Positions 9,896 through 19,038 of a DNA stretch of 53,148 nt are shown here, in pieces. The number at the start of each line of letters is the position of its first letter. Positions within the stretch are counted from its first letter, which is position 1. The notes under the pieces were generated by a model, which worked only from the letters and a program-made list of their open reading frames with translations, was not told the DNA's origin and searched no databases. The stretch is taken from assembly GCA_013375395.1 (NCBI GenBank), contig JABXJW010000004.1, forward strand, positions 1 to 53,148, in the 5' to 3' direction. The position numbers and the translations under genes are program-made. The DNA comes from Desulfobacterales bacterium (GTDB lineage: Bacteria; Desulfobacterota; Desulfobacteria; Desulfobacterales; C00003060).

Positions 9896-10240
9896 GTGGA
9901 ACTACGGCTTTGCCCACTATGGAAAAAACGAGAGAATGAGAGGCGTTTTTCGCAGAGAGGCTGCAATGTAGTTTTCTGCCGCAATTGTGAACTGTTTTTT
10001 ATACATCCCTATCCTGAAAGGGTGGATCATGTTCATAATCGTGTATCAGATGATGATTTTCAGGAAATTGAAATCCTTGATACCGAAAGACATTACCGCA
10101 GCGAAGTTCAATTCCAAAAGAGATACTTTACTTTAATTGATCAAGAGGTTAAAGGTGGAGCCTCTATCCTTGACGTCGGTTGTGGAACCGGCCATTTGCT
10201 TGAGCGGCTCAGCATATATCGTAGTATCCTTTTCCGATAG
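9896..10240 (+). pseudogene. 3'-truncated class I SAM methyltransferase with N-terminal Cys motifs
   Basis: 114 aa; VVFCRNCELFFIHPYP zinc-like motif followed by SILDVGCGTGHLLERL motif I, then stops shortly after motif I with no remaining Rossmann fold. Confidence 0.65.
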
Positions 10241-10398
10241 AGAAGTTTTCATACAAAACAAGATTCAATCAGCGACTTAAGCGGTTTTCCTATGATAAAC
10301 CTTGATCGCAAGAACTCTTGATTTCAGCCTCTATGGGAGGCCTTGGAAGCCCCACCAAAACCTCTTGTGATCAGCACAGTCTCACCGCCTTGCGGTTG

Positions 10399-10915
10399 AA
10401 AAGGAACGGCTATTGTGAAATTGATCGGCTACTGCGCTCACCTCGTCCGCTGTAGAAACCCAGATTAATTGACACGAAAATGAGCATTTTTTGTCGGAAT
10501 AAATTGATTGGTTCATGAAACTTCCACATTATTTTGAACCGATGAAACGGCTTTAATACCTATATTTACTAGGTTGCCCGCGTTGAAATTGGTTCATTGA
10601 AACTGAAACAGGTTTTAGTTGACTATGTTTTGAAAAGTCCAAACAATTTGAGAAGCTGCCAACACATTGTCTTAACAGAGGATTCGCACAAAGCTTTTCC
10701 GAGCCCGAGCGAGGGTCGTATTCCCTCACCGTCGCCAGTCTTGCAAAGAACAGGGAGCTTTAGATCGGTGAAGGCTGCGAAGCACCCGAAGGGCTTGGCC
10801 TTTACCGATCTAAAGCTATGTCCGTGCATGGTGACAGTCACTCAAATCGGTTCAAAATAATCATGAAAAAACAGTCCATTTAAACTGAGATCCTACACCG
10901 CTAACCGTTCCTTTT
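10399..10915. repeat. Nested inverted-repeat region (MITE-like), three concentric arm pairs
   Basis: AAAAGGAACGG 10399-10409 / CCGTTCCTTTT 10905-10915; ATTATTTTGAACCGAT 10528-10543 / ATCGGTTCAAAATAAT 10846-10861 (perfect 16 bp); GCTTTAGATCGGTGAAGGC 10757-10775 / GCCTTTACCGATCTAAAGC 10798-10816 (18/19). Confidence 0.7.
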
Positions 10916-10989
10916 TGGGGCGATCTGCAGCCACGACTTAGTCATTCCACACTGCTGATTTCAAGCGTATAATACAGGGACACAAAACC

Positions 10990-12123
10990 ATGAGGCATCA
11001 TATATGTATAATCACCTCTATACATCCTGATTTTGATGCGCGAATTACAAAGCAGGCAAGATCATTGGCTGGTTATGGATATAAAGTTGATCTTGTATGC
11101 CCCTGGAATTGCCATGATGCGAACACTCCAGGTACTAATTTCCTGACTTTCAAGCGAGCTAACAGACGACTAACGCGTTTTCTTAATTATTTCAGAATAG
11201 GGAAATGTCTGCATAAGAAGCCTTATGATCTCTATCATTTCCACGATATCGATATCTTGCCGCTATTTTGCTTGGTCAAGTTCTTAGCAAAAAAGCCCGT
11301 CATATATGACGTACATGAAAACTACCCAGAACAGATGCTCGTTAAATTCTGGGTTCCTAGATATTTGAGACCGATATTATCTTTTCTTGTTAAGCACGCT
11401 CAGCGCGTCTGTGCATATTATATTCGCAACTTGATCATAGTCGTTCCCTTGCAGGAAGCTGAATTCAAAGCCTCCAGGTACAAGAAGGTTATGGTTAGAA
11501 ACTTCCCGTCGACAGATCTCCTAAAAGGAAAACAGAATGATTATGAGAGCCGGCCCGATACTATTATATTCACAGGCAAACAGAATATTAATAATGGTTC
11601 CTTATTACTCCTAGAAATAGCAGAGAAAGTTCTAAAGAAACATCCTCGTGTCCAGTTCTTGGCTATCGATTTTTTTGCCGGTAATGATGCTCTAAAGAAG
11701 GATATGCTGGATTACATTAAGGACCATAGTCTTCAGAAGAAGTTTGCATTCCTGCCGTTCAGGAGAGCGCATGAAATCATGAAGTACTTGAATAAAGCAA
11801 CAATTGCCATATCGCCCAATCTCAAAGTACCACAACAAATTATGGGGATACATACTAAACTTTTTGAGTATATGACTGGCGGTTTGCCTATCGTTGCCAG
11901 TAAGCTGCCCCATCAAGCTGAAGTAATTAGTAAGGCTAACTGTGGGTTTTTAGCTGACCCGGATTCAATCGATGAGTTTGTAGACAGGATTTGCTTTTTG
12001 ATTTCCAACCGATCAGAGGCAAAACAAATGGGCGAAAACGGGGTCAGGGCATTTTTAGAACACTACTCATGGGAAATTGAGGTCACAAAACTCAGAAAAA
12101 TGTACGATGTATTGCTAAATTAA
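10990..12123 (+). CDS. Glycosyltransferase family 4
   Basis: ICIITSIHPDFDARITKQARSLAGYGYKVDLVCPW; KPVIYDVHENYPEQ; HTKLFEYMTGGLPIVASKLP. Confidence 0.85.
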   Translation: MRHHICIITSIHPDFDARITKQARSLAGYGYKVDLVCPWNCHDANTPGTNFLTFKRANRRLTRFLNYFRIGKCLHKKPYDLYHFHDIDILPLFCLVKFLAKKPVIYDVHENYPEQMLVKFWVPRYLRPILSFLVKHAQRVCAYYIRNLIIVVPLQEAEFKASRYKKVMVRNFPSTDLLKGKQNDYESRPDTIIFTGKQNINNGSLLLLEIAEKVLKKHPRVQFLAIDFFAGNDALKKDMLDYIKDHSLQKKFAFLPFRRAHEIMKYLNKATIAISPNLKVPQQIMGIHTKLFEYMTGGLPIVASKLPHQAEVISKANCGFLADPDSIDEFVDRICFLISNRSEAKQMGENGVRAFLEHYSWEIEVTKLRKMYDVLLN

Positions 12124-12431
12124 CTGTTGCTCGAAAGGTTAGTTGGTCCTTGTCCAGCCGTTGTAAAATAACGGTTTTGTACTGTGATAAGCCTCAAAAA
12201 CCATTTTTAGCTCGTTTTTGTAACAGTGGCCGCAGTAACTTGTCTTGACAACTGGATGACACGGCCGGTCTATTTGGTATCGATTATGTACTTTTGAGAT
12301 CGCTATGTTGCAGGGAACGAGACGTCTTCCCGACGGTTTCAAATGGCTAAGAGTCTGTTTAGCTCGTTTCTTGGATTGGTGATGTAAGCTGTGAACCGCA
12401 ATCTGCTATCTATATCAAACAGGCAAAAGAG

Positions 12432-13682
12432 ATGAATATCCTGATAGTTATGCTCTACTGGTATCCTTATGAAGGGCCTTTAATGCCTATATACGGCGCG
12501 ATCTTTAAGGACCTTATGGGAGAGGGGCGCAAGGTTACCATCGTTACATCGTTTCCCCACTACCGCAAAGGCCGGCCAGAGACATGGGACGAGTATCGGG
12601 GTAAACTTTTTGAAAAAACCGCATGGGAGGGAGCTACGCTAATACGTAGTTATGTATTTGCGCCTGTATTTAAGAATACCAAGTTTGCTTTATTTTACCG
12701 AGCCTTGAATTTTATCTCCTTTAACATTTCGTGCATCATTGCCGGCATATTTATGACCGGGAAAAAAGATCTTATTTTTGCGCCGTCCTCGCCGCCCCTG
12801 ACAAACGGTATATGTGCACATATTATTGGATGTTTCAAAAAGATTCCCTTCATTTATAACGTTCAGGATGTCTATCCGGATATGGCGGTCAAACTCGGGA
12901 TTTTAAACAATAAGGGAATTATCAGGATCTTAAGAGTAGTTGAGGATTTTGTGTACAAAAAAGCCAAAAGGGTACTGGTTATTTCAGAGGCTATGAAAAG
13001 GAATTTGCTGAAGAAAACTGTCGAAGAGGATAAAATAAAAATCATTTCTAATTTTATTGATACAGATTCTATTAAGCCCATGGCTAAGGAAAATGAATTT
13101 TCATTGAATTTTGGGTTAAATAGTAAGTTTGTTGTTATGTATGCCGGGAATATAGGTTTGCCTCATGGGTTAGAATTTGTTGTAGAAGCTGCCGAGATAC
13201 TTGCAAAACACAAGAATATCGTTTTCGCATTCGTTTCCCGCGGAGAATACAAGGATGAAATGATGGGTCTGTGTAAATCAAAAGGTTTAAAGAATGTTGT
13301 TTTTTCCCCGCAACAACCGGAATATAGTGTTCCTCAGATATGGGCCTCTGCGGATGTTTCACTGGTGACCTCAAGGAAAGGGTTATCGACAGACTCTGTA
13401 CCATCGAAAACGTTTGCAATCATGGCGAGTGGACGTCCTATTATTGCCATGATTGATGAAGGCAGTGAGGTTTGGAACTTAGTTGAAAAAGCTCAATGTG
13501 GAATATGCGTTGTACCGGAGCGTCCTGATCTGTTAGCAGATGCTATTTTGAGGCTTTGTAGCGGTGAAGCGGACAGAAAAGACATGGGTGAAAACGGTCG
13601 CAGGTTTGTAGTGAAGAATTTCTCTCGTAGCGTTACAAGCCAGAAGTACGAAGAGTTGTTATTGAATGTTCTTAATGAATAA
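12432..13682 (+). CDS. Glycosyltransferase family 4 (WcaI-like)
   Basis: MNILIVMLYWYPYEGPLMPIYGAIFKDLMGEGRKVTIVTSFPHY; PFIYNVQDVYPDMAVKLGIL; VPSKTFAIMASGRPIIAMID. Confidence 0.85.
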   Translation: MNILIVMLYWYPYEGPLMPIYGAIFKDLMGEGRKVTIVTSFPHYRKGRPETWDEYRGKLFEKTAWEGATLIRSYVFAPVFKNTKFALFYRALNFISFNISCIIAGIFMTGKKDLIFAPSSPPLTNGICAHIIGCFKKIPFIYNVQDVYPDMAVKLGILNNKGIIRILRVVEDFVYKKAKRVLVISEAMKRNLLKKTVEEDKIKIISNFIDTDSIKPMAKENEFSLNFGLNSKFVVMYAGNIGLPHGLEFVVEAAEILAKHKNIVFAFVSRGEYKDEMMGLCKSKGLKNVVFSPQQPEYSVPQIWASADVSLVTSRKGLSTDSVPSKTFAIMASGRPIIAMIDEGSEVWNLVEKAQCGICVVPERPDLLADAILRLCSGEADRKDMGENGRRFVVKNFSRSVTSQKYEELLLNVLNE

Positions 13683-13852
13683 CAAAGTCTATGCTGTGAT
13701 CCATTAAGCAGTGGCAAGTCGAAAACGAGCTGTGGATCTATTCGAGGAAAAGAAGATCTTAGAGCAAACCGCGTCGGTCTACAAGGCAGCAAGGGCTTTA
13801 TAGGGGCCTGGCCACCCTACTACAAATACGAAAGACATTCCTCAATTAGACA

Positions 13853-14072
13853 GGATCAACAGGATGAACAGGATAGTGTTTTCTGCCTTTCCAGCCTGCG
13901 GCCTCTCCGAGCTGTAAGGTCTACGAGCCGGAAGCCGTAGGGACCTACGCCCTCTCCGAGGCGTAGGCTTGTCCCTCTACGAGCCGGAGGCCAGAGGGAA
14001 GAAAGGCAGAAACAAGAAATCCTTTGAATCCTGTAGCGCGAAGCATCCCGCAGGGATAATCCTGTCGGACAA
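13853..14072. repeat. Composite intergenic repeat: ACAGGAT tandem plus opposing ATCCTGT ends flanking a TACGAGCCGGAAGCC-type palindromic block
   Basis: GACAGGATCAACAGGATGAACAGGAT at the left; AATCCTGT and ATAATCCTGTC at the right; between them CTACGAGCCGGAAGCCGTAGG and CTCTACGAGCCGGAGGCCAGAGGG. Confidence 0.6.
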
Positions 14073-14119
14073 AACGAACCATCTTCCTCTTTCAATCGAC
14101 CTGACAATCTCATCTGAGA

Positions 14120-15517
14120 ATGCATATGACTTCTTACGGCAGCCAAAAGAAGAAAATCCTTCTATTTGGTGATATCCTGTTGGTGTTTATTGCCTTTTTC
14201 CTGGCTGCGTCTATCAAAGCAATTGCTTTTGAGTCGTTTCACCTCGGGCTTGTTCTGACAAGAGTTGATCGGATGGTCATTATATGTATCTCACTCTATC
14301 CAATTACCTTTTATGTCTTTGACCTGTACAACCAAAACCGGTGGAAACATAACGTCAGGCTTCTCGTTTACATAAGCTCAGCCATTCTGGTTGCCTCTGG
14401 CACTGTTGCCTTCCTTTCTTACATCTTCATTCCCAATATCGTCATAGGTAGGACAATTCTATTCTTTCATATCATCTTTAGCATATTCTTAATATTTGCC
14501 TGGCGTAAAGTATTTGAACAGGTCTTTTTGAAAGGAAATTACAGCAAAGATAAAATTCTGCTTATTGGAAATAGCTCCGTTGTAAAAGATATTGAATCCA
14601 TGGTTCGAAGAAGTGTTGCCACAGGCTCTGATCGTCTCGCTGTAATCAGGGACTATTCTGAAAATCCTGGAACGTTGTCTATGAATGGCTCGATACCTGA
14701 GAAAAACCTCTCCGACCTGGTCATCAATTCCGGTTTTAGCGCGGTGGTCGTGGCAGAGCGCCTCAAGCATTTTCCCATACTCAGAAAACAGCTTTTGGAC
14801 CTAAGATTTTCCGGCGTTGCTATCTACGATGCTCCTTATTTTTATGAGGCAGTGACTGGCAAGGTGGCAGTAAATCATGTCAAGGATTCATGGTTTTTAT
14901 TCCGTAATCAGGGCGAAGCGTTCAATCCTTTTATCTATCGGAAGATAAAGAAGATTGTTGATAAATCTCTAGCTCTAGCCGGGATAATTTTTTCATTTCC
15001 ATTGATGCTGCTGAGTGCCTTGGGCATCAAACTTACGTCGAAGGGACCGGTGTTCTTCAAACAGGAACGCCTGGGGCAAAATGAGCGGCCCTTTACTTTG
15101 TTGAAATTCCGCACAATGGTTGACAATGCGGAAAAGGGCACTGGCCCGACGTGGTCCAGTGAAAACGATCCAAGAATCACAAAAATTGGTAGGATCTTGC
15201 GGAAAACCCATCTTGATGAGCTGCCCCAAGTGTTTAGTGTGCTAAACGGGCATATGAGTTTTGTGGGGCCTCGTCCTATCCGGAGACATTTTGCTGACAT
15301 ACTGGCCAAAGACGTCCCCTACTATCGACTCCGGTTTGTCGTGAAACCCGGACTTACAGGCTGGGCTCAGGTGCGGGGAGATTACGCCGGTTCAGAAGAA
15401 GGCCAGGCCGAGAAGCTTGAGTATGACCTGTATTATATACAGAACCAGTCTATTCTGTTTGACCTTTTCATTGTGCTGAAGACGGTGCAGACGGTGTTGT
15501 TTCGGAGGGGCCAGTAA
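14120..15517 (+). CDS. Exopolysaccharide polyprenyl glycosylphosphotransferase (undecaprenyl-phosphate sugar phosphotransferase)
   Basis: N-terminal TM helices; C-terminal GPVFFKQERLGQNERPFTLLKFRTMVDNAEKGTGPTWSSENDPRITKIGRILRKTHLDELPQVFSVLNGHMSFVGPRPIRRHF...PGLTGWAQVRGDYAGSEEGQAEKLEYDLYYI. Confidence 0.93.
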   Translation: MHMTSYGSQKKKILLFGDILLVFIAFFLAASIKAIAFESFHLGLVLTRVDRMVIICISLYPITFYVFDLYNQNRWKHNVRLLVYISSAILVASGTVAFLSYIFIPNIVIGRTILFFHIIFSIFLIFAWRKVFEQVFLKGNYSKDKILLIGNSSVVKDIESMVRRSVATGSDRLAVIRDYSENPGTLSMNGSIPEKNLSDLVINSGFSAVVVAERLKHFPILRKQLLDLRFSGVAIYDAPYFYEAVTGKVAVNHVKDSWFLFRNQGEAFNPFIYRKIKKIVDKSLALAGIIFSFPLMLLSALGIKLTSKGPVFFKQERLGQNERPFTLLKFRTMVDNAEKGTGPTWSSENDPRITKIGRILRKTHLDELPQVFSVLNGHMSFVGPRPIRRHFADILAKDVPYYRLRFVVKPGLTGWAQVRGDYAGSEEGQAEKLEYDLYYIQNQSILFDLFIVLKTVQTVLFRRGQ

Positions 15518-15600
15518 AATATATAGCCACCCCAGTTAAATAGCTTCGCTTTGAACAGGGCAGACCCATGCAGACTCACGCGGACCTTTATAACTGTTCA

Positions 15601-15775
15601 CCGCAGACGCAGAGAACGCCGAGATGTAAGTTTTTCATTTGCCGGGAGGTACCGGCAAATGAAAAGCGCTCCACCGCCTTTGGCGGGATGTAGATTGCCC
15701 GCAGGGCTGAGCTTTTTTTCCTGATCGTCATCTCCCGATCAGGAAAAACTAATCTCCCTCAGCGTTCTCTGAGTC
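15601..15775. repeat. Cruciform-type intergenic repeat with nested perfect hairpins
   Basis: Outer arms CAGAGAACGC 15610-15619 / GCGTTCTCTG 15762-15771; inner hairpins TTTTTCATTTGCCGG 15631-15645 / CCGGCAAATGAAAAG 15652-15666, CCGCC-ttt-GGCGG, and TTTTTCCTGATCG 15715-15727 / CGATCAGGAAAAA 15736-15748. Confidence 0.72.
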
Positions 15776-15847
15776 TCGAACGAGCACAGCGAGCGGGCGG
15801 TTAAATAGATTTTGAGATTACGAATGGAATGATGTAGCAGAACTTGC

Positions 15848-16738
15848 TTGCACAGAAATGCAAACGATAACATGCTCCCCGCAATAAAAGTCGAACAGAA
15901 AATTGAAATAGGCGGCGTCTGTTGTTCAATAGGCTTTCTGGACGGGTTCTTTAAGAAGGAATTTGCTTCGATTTTTTCAGACTACAGGCGGTGGGGGTTT
16001 AGCTCTGAAGGAAACCCTGAAATCGGTATTATGGTTAAAGAGGGCCGCGTTGAAGCCCCCCGCAGATTGAAGGAGTATGTATTCTACCATATAGTAGACT
16101 ATGATTCCGTTTATGCGACCCTCGCCTTTGATACCAGGAGCTTTGAAGGAGAAATCGGTTTTTCCATCAAACGAGGTGACCGATTCACGCCAGTTAGAAT
16201 CGTAGAACTCACTGAAACGTTTATATTCAACGCCTATCTTTTCTACTTCCATCTCAATGATATCGGAACATTCGTTCATTCCTGCGGCATCGTGGACGGA
16301 GAAAACGGTTATCTATTTGCAGGACCGGGTGGAGAGGGCAAGTCCACAATTGCCTCATTGTCTTTGCCGAGAACTATCTTGTGTGATGACGTAATCCTTT
16401 TGCGAAAGAACGATAAGGGCAGGAGACTGGTCTTTGGCACACCTTTCTCCGGGGACCATGGTAGCGTCAATGGCGGAGCGGAATGTAAAGGAATATATTT
16501 TATTCGGAAAAGTTCTATCAATGAATTGGTTGCCACGAGCCTGATCGATGGCACTGTTGAACTGATGAGAGAAGGGGTTATGGGGGGCTTTATGTCGATT
16601 GACGGAATTCAACGCATATATCCCCAATCCAGACTGTTTGACTTCCTGCTTGACCTGCTGTCCGGGGTGCCATGTTTCAGAATGAAATTCAAGAAGGACG
16701 ATTCCTTTTGGAAGGTGATAAATGAACATGAAGACTAA
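15848..16738 (+). CDS. HPr kinase/phosphorylase-like P-loop protein of the PqqD-associated type
   Basis: FVHSCGIVDGENGYLFAGPGGEGKSTIASLSLPRTILCDDVILLRK: P-loop GPGGEGKST and CDD motif as in HprK-like proteins. Confidence 0.8.
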   Translation: MHRNANDNMLPAIKVEQKIEIGGVCCSIGFLDGFFKKEFASIFSDYRRWGFSSEGNPEIGIMVKEGRVEAPRRLKEYVFYHIVDYDSVYATLAFDTRSFEGEIGFSIKRGDRFTPVRIVELTETFIFNAYLFYFHLNDIGTFVHSCGIVDGENGYLFAGPGGEGKSTIASLSLPRTILCDDVILLRKNDKGRRLVFGTPFSGDHGSVNGGAECKGIYFIRKSSINELVATSLIDGTVELMREGVMGGFMSIDGIQRIYPQSRLFDFLLDLLSGVPCFRMKFKKDDSFWKVINEHED

Positions 16739-16991
16739 CCCAAAAAGGAAGAGCGATCTTGTCTGGCGTGAGGTGGGCGGGGAGATAGCCATAATTTCTC
16801 CTGACAACAAACACCTGCATACGCTAAATGACGTTGGGTCAAGAATCTGGCAGTTGCTCGACGGAGAAAATGATCTATCTGCCATAGCGGACATAATCTC
16901 TGCCGAATATGAGGAAGAAGAAGAGGTGGTGGAACTGGATTTGGCAGAATACGTCGAGAACCTCAGACGGCTGAAGCTCCTGGAGGGCTGA
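16722..16991 (+). CDS. PqqD family peptide-recognition (RRE-type) protein
   Basis: 89 aa; SDLVWREVGGEIAIISPDNKHLHTLNDVGSRIWQLLDGENDLSAIADIISAEYEEEEEVVELDLAEYVENLRRLKLLE is a PqqD-like pattern. Overlaps the 3' end of the HprK-like gene. Confidence 0.9.
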   Translation: MNMKTNPKRKSDLVWREVGGEIAIISPDNKHLHTLNDVGSRIWQLLDGENDLSAIADIISAEYEEEEEVVELDLAEYVENLRRLKLLEG

Positions 16992-16992
16992 T

Positions 16993-18054
16993 ATGGAAAG
17001 CTGTGAATATCTGCCCAGGCCACGGGATACCTATGAGGCGTTTATGGTAGAGAAGTATTGGAGGGTGAATCGGCCCAACAGCATCCACTTTGAACTCACG
17101 AATCGATGTAATTTAGAGTGTATCCATTGCCTTTTCACAAAAGAAAGCACAGATGAGCTGTCAACGCACGAGACATATGAAATTCTTCTTCAACTAAAGA
17201 AATTGGGCGTTTTCTATTTATCATTATCTGGAGGTGAAATCTTTATTCGAAAGGATATAGGACAGATTCTCGATTTTCTGCTGGAAAACAGATTCCTTTT
17301 GAACATCTATACTAACGGAACGCTATTGACCAACACGCTCGTAGATAAAATTGCAATCCTGCAACCCTTGAGAGTAGAAATATCTGTTTACGGAGCGACA
17401 GCCGGGATTCATGATCGGATTACCACGGTTGCCGGGTCTTTTGAAAAAACGATCGGCAGCATAAAGGCGCTTAGAGATGCTGGTGTGTCGGTCCTTTTCA
17501 AAGGCTTCCTTTTGAAGGATAACTTTCACCAGCGCTGGCAGATGATTGATTTAGCCAACGAAATACGAGTGTTATATGCCTTTGATTTTAACGTGATTCC
17601 CAGGTTAAATGGTAATATGAGCAATTTATCAGTCGGAATATCGATAGACCAGGTTAAGAGGATTCATGAAGAAGTAGCAAAAGAAGGCCTTATCTTGAGA
17701 AACCACGTTAAGATCAAAGTCAGAGATTCTCAGCTGCCTCAGGGAGGACGGGTGGTTTGCAATGCTGGGCGGATTAATGGCTGTATAGGACCTAACGGAG
17801 ATGTTTTTCCCTGCCCTGTGCTGCGGCTGACCATGGGAAATCTTATAGAGAAAACTTTTGAGGAAATCTGGAAGACCAATGAGATAGACGATATCAGGGA
17901 CATGACGCTGGATGATCTAAAGATATGCTCTGTTTGTCCGGATCTTGAGTATTGCAACCGTTGTCCGGGCGTTGCCTATCTGGAGACAGGAGATTATTTG
18001 GGACCGGCACCTCTTTCCGTATGTAGCAAGACCAAAGCCTTACCAGCCAGCTGA
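16993..18054 (+). CDS. Radical SAM/SPASM domain protein (putative peptide maturase)
   Basis: ELTNRCNLECIHCLF (CxxxCxxC); LSLSGGEIFIRKDI; SPASM-like CNAGRINGCIGPNGDVFPCPVLRLTMGNLIEKTFEEIW...CSVCPDLEYCNRCPG. Start adjoins the pqqD stop. Confidence 0.93.
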   Translation: MESCEYLPRPRDTYEAFMVEKYWRVNRPNSIHFELTNRCNLECIHCLFTKESTDELSTHETYEILLQLKKLGVFYLSLSGGEIFIRKDIGQILDFLLENRFLLNIYTNGTLLTNTLVDKIAILQPLRVEISVYGATAGIHDRITTVAGSFEKTIGSIKALRDAGVSVLFKGFLLKDNFHQRWQMIDLANEIRVLYAFDFNVIPRLNGNMSNLSVGISIDQVKRIHEEVAKEGLILRNHVKIKVRDSQLPQGGRVVCNAGRINGCIGPNGDVFPCPVLRLTMGNLIEKTFEEIWKTNEIDDIRDMTLDDLKICSVCPDLEYCNRCPGVAYLETGDYLGPAPLSVCSKTKALPAS

Positions 18055-18070
18055 AAAGGGGGTGATGCGT

Positions 18071-18253
18071 ATGAATGACAAGAAATATGAGAAACCTGCT
18101 ATTGTTACAGTGGAGGTTCCTGAGAGAACCGCTTATGCCTGTAACTTGGGAAATGAAACCTGCCCTCATGCTTCAGGCGTGGTGAATCACGCCATATGCA
18201 GCGACAATGGTGGTCAAGGTAGTGGTCTCTGGGGCATTGGGGTGTGCGACTGA
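18071..18253 (+). CDS. Candidate RiPP precursor peptide (Cys/Gly-rich, KYEKPAIV leader-like N-terminus)
   Basis: MNDKKYEKPAIVTVEVPERTAYACNLGNETCPHASGVVNHAICSDNGGQGSGLWGIGVCD; GGGGG Shine-Dalgarno-like tract just upstream; begins 17 nt after the radical SAM stop. ATG at 18065 is an alternative start. Confidence 0.7.
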   Translation: MNDKKYEKPAIVTVEVPERTAYACNLGNETCPHASGVVNHAICSDNGGQGSGLWGIGVCD

Positions 18254-18283
18254 CCTCCCCAGGCTAGCTACAGGCAGAGACAC

Positions 18284-18306
18284 AAAGGGGTGTCCGGTCC
18301 CTTTTT
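18284..18306 (+). terminator. Possible weak terminator/attenuator after the precursor peptide gene
   Basis: AAAGGG...CCCTTT stem followed by a short T run (aaaggggtgtccggtccctttttc). Confidence 0.4.
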
Positions 18307-18378
18307 CAGTCTTTTGAAACCAGGCTCAGGAAGTGCCTCTTCAATTTTTCACACTTCGGCGAAAGGAGGTGAAAAGTA

Positions 18379-19032
18379 ATGGGAAGAACAGGAAGGTTAT
18401 TCATCGTTTTGTTATTTTTTACTTTAACGGTAGCCTTGACAAACTCTGCACTGGCTAAGCTGATCCCAGACCCTGTCGGTGATACGTTTGGGGATGGCTT
18501 AATTGATATTATCAATATGGACGTCCAGTTTGACAGTGACAACCTGTACATTAGTGCGAACTTCGCATCTCAGGTGTCCGAACCGGGGACAGGAAATCCT
18601 TACGACCTTTATGGATTCATCGATCTGGATGTCGACCAGGATCCGAGCACCGGTGGTCCGGCCTGGAGTGACCTCCTCTTTGGAGCGTCTACCGATATTG
18701 GGTCGGATTACTTTATTATGTTCGACTTTACGGCGCCTCCCGATGGGTTGGTTCAGTTATATGCTTTTGGCACCCCTACTAGTCCTTTTATTGACGATGT
18801 GCCGATCAGCTTCTATACAAGGTCCTTTTCGGCAACGGTTCCTTTGGGTGTCATCGGCGATGATGGCTGGGTGAACTATGGCGCTGTATTCGGAACTATT
18901 AATGGCCCTAATGATCTTGTCCCGAACGACGGCTATGCTACGAGTCAAGCCGTTCCAGAGCCGGCCACTATGCTGTTGCTCGGCAGTGGCCTGATCGGGC
19001 TTGCCGGCTTGCGGAGGAGCTTTAACAGGTAA
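18379..19032 (+). CDS. PEP-CTERM sorting domain protein (exosortase substrate)
   Basis: N-terminal signal peptide ending ALA; C-terminal VPEPATMLLLGSGLIGLAGLRRSFNR (PEP motif, TM helix, Arg-rich tail). Strong GGAGGTG RBS. Confidence 0.92.
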   Translation: MGRTGRLFIVLLFFTLTVALTNSALAKLIPDPVGDTFGDGLIDIINMDVQFDSDNLYISANFASQVSEPGTGNPYDLYGFIDLDVDQDPSTGGPAWSDLLFGASTDIGSDYFIMFDFTAPPDGLVQLYAFGTPTSPFIDDVPISFYTRSFSATVPLGVIGDDGWVNYGAVFGTINGPNDLVPNDGYATSQAVPEPATMLLLGSGLIGLAGLRRSFNR

Positions 19033-19038
19033 ATATGT

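Noticed and set aside
10597-10860. Overlapping ORFs on both strands (87 aa and 72 aa) with similar SFRSVKA...FTDLKL peptides
   Set aside because: The similarity is produced by the inner palindrome (10757-10816), not by real proteins.
12139-12342. Minus-strand ORF with CGHCYKNELKMVFEAYH
   Set aside because: Possible transposase zinc-ribbon relic but too short and unmatched to support a call.
13711-13803. GTG-start 30-aa ORF VASRKRAVDLFEEKKILEQTASVYKAARAL
   Set aside because: Resembles a fragment of a small antitoxin-like protein, but too short and without partner.
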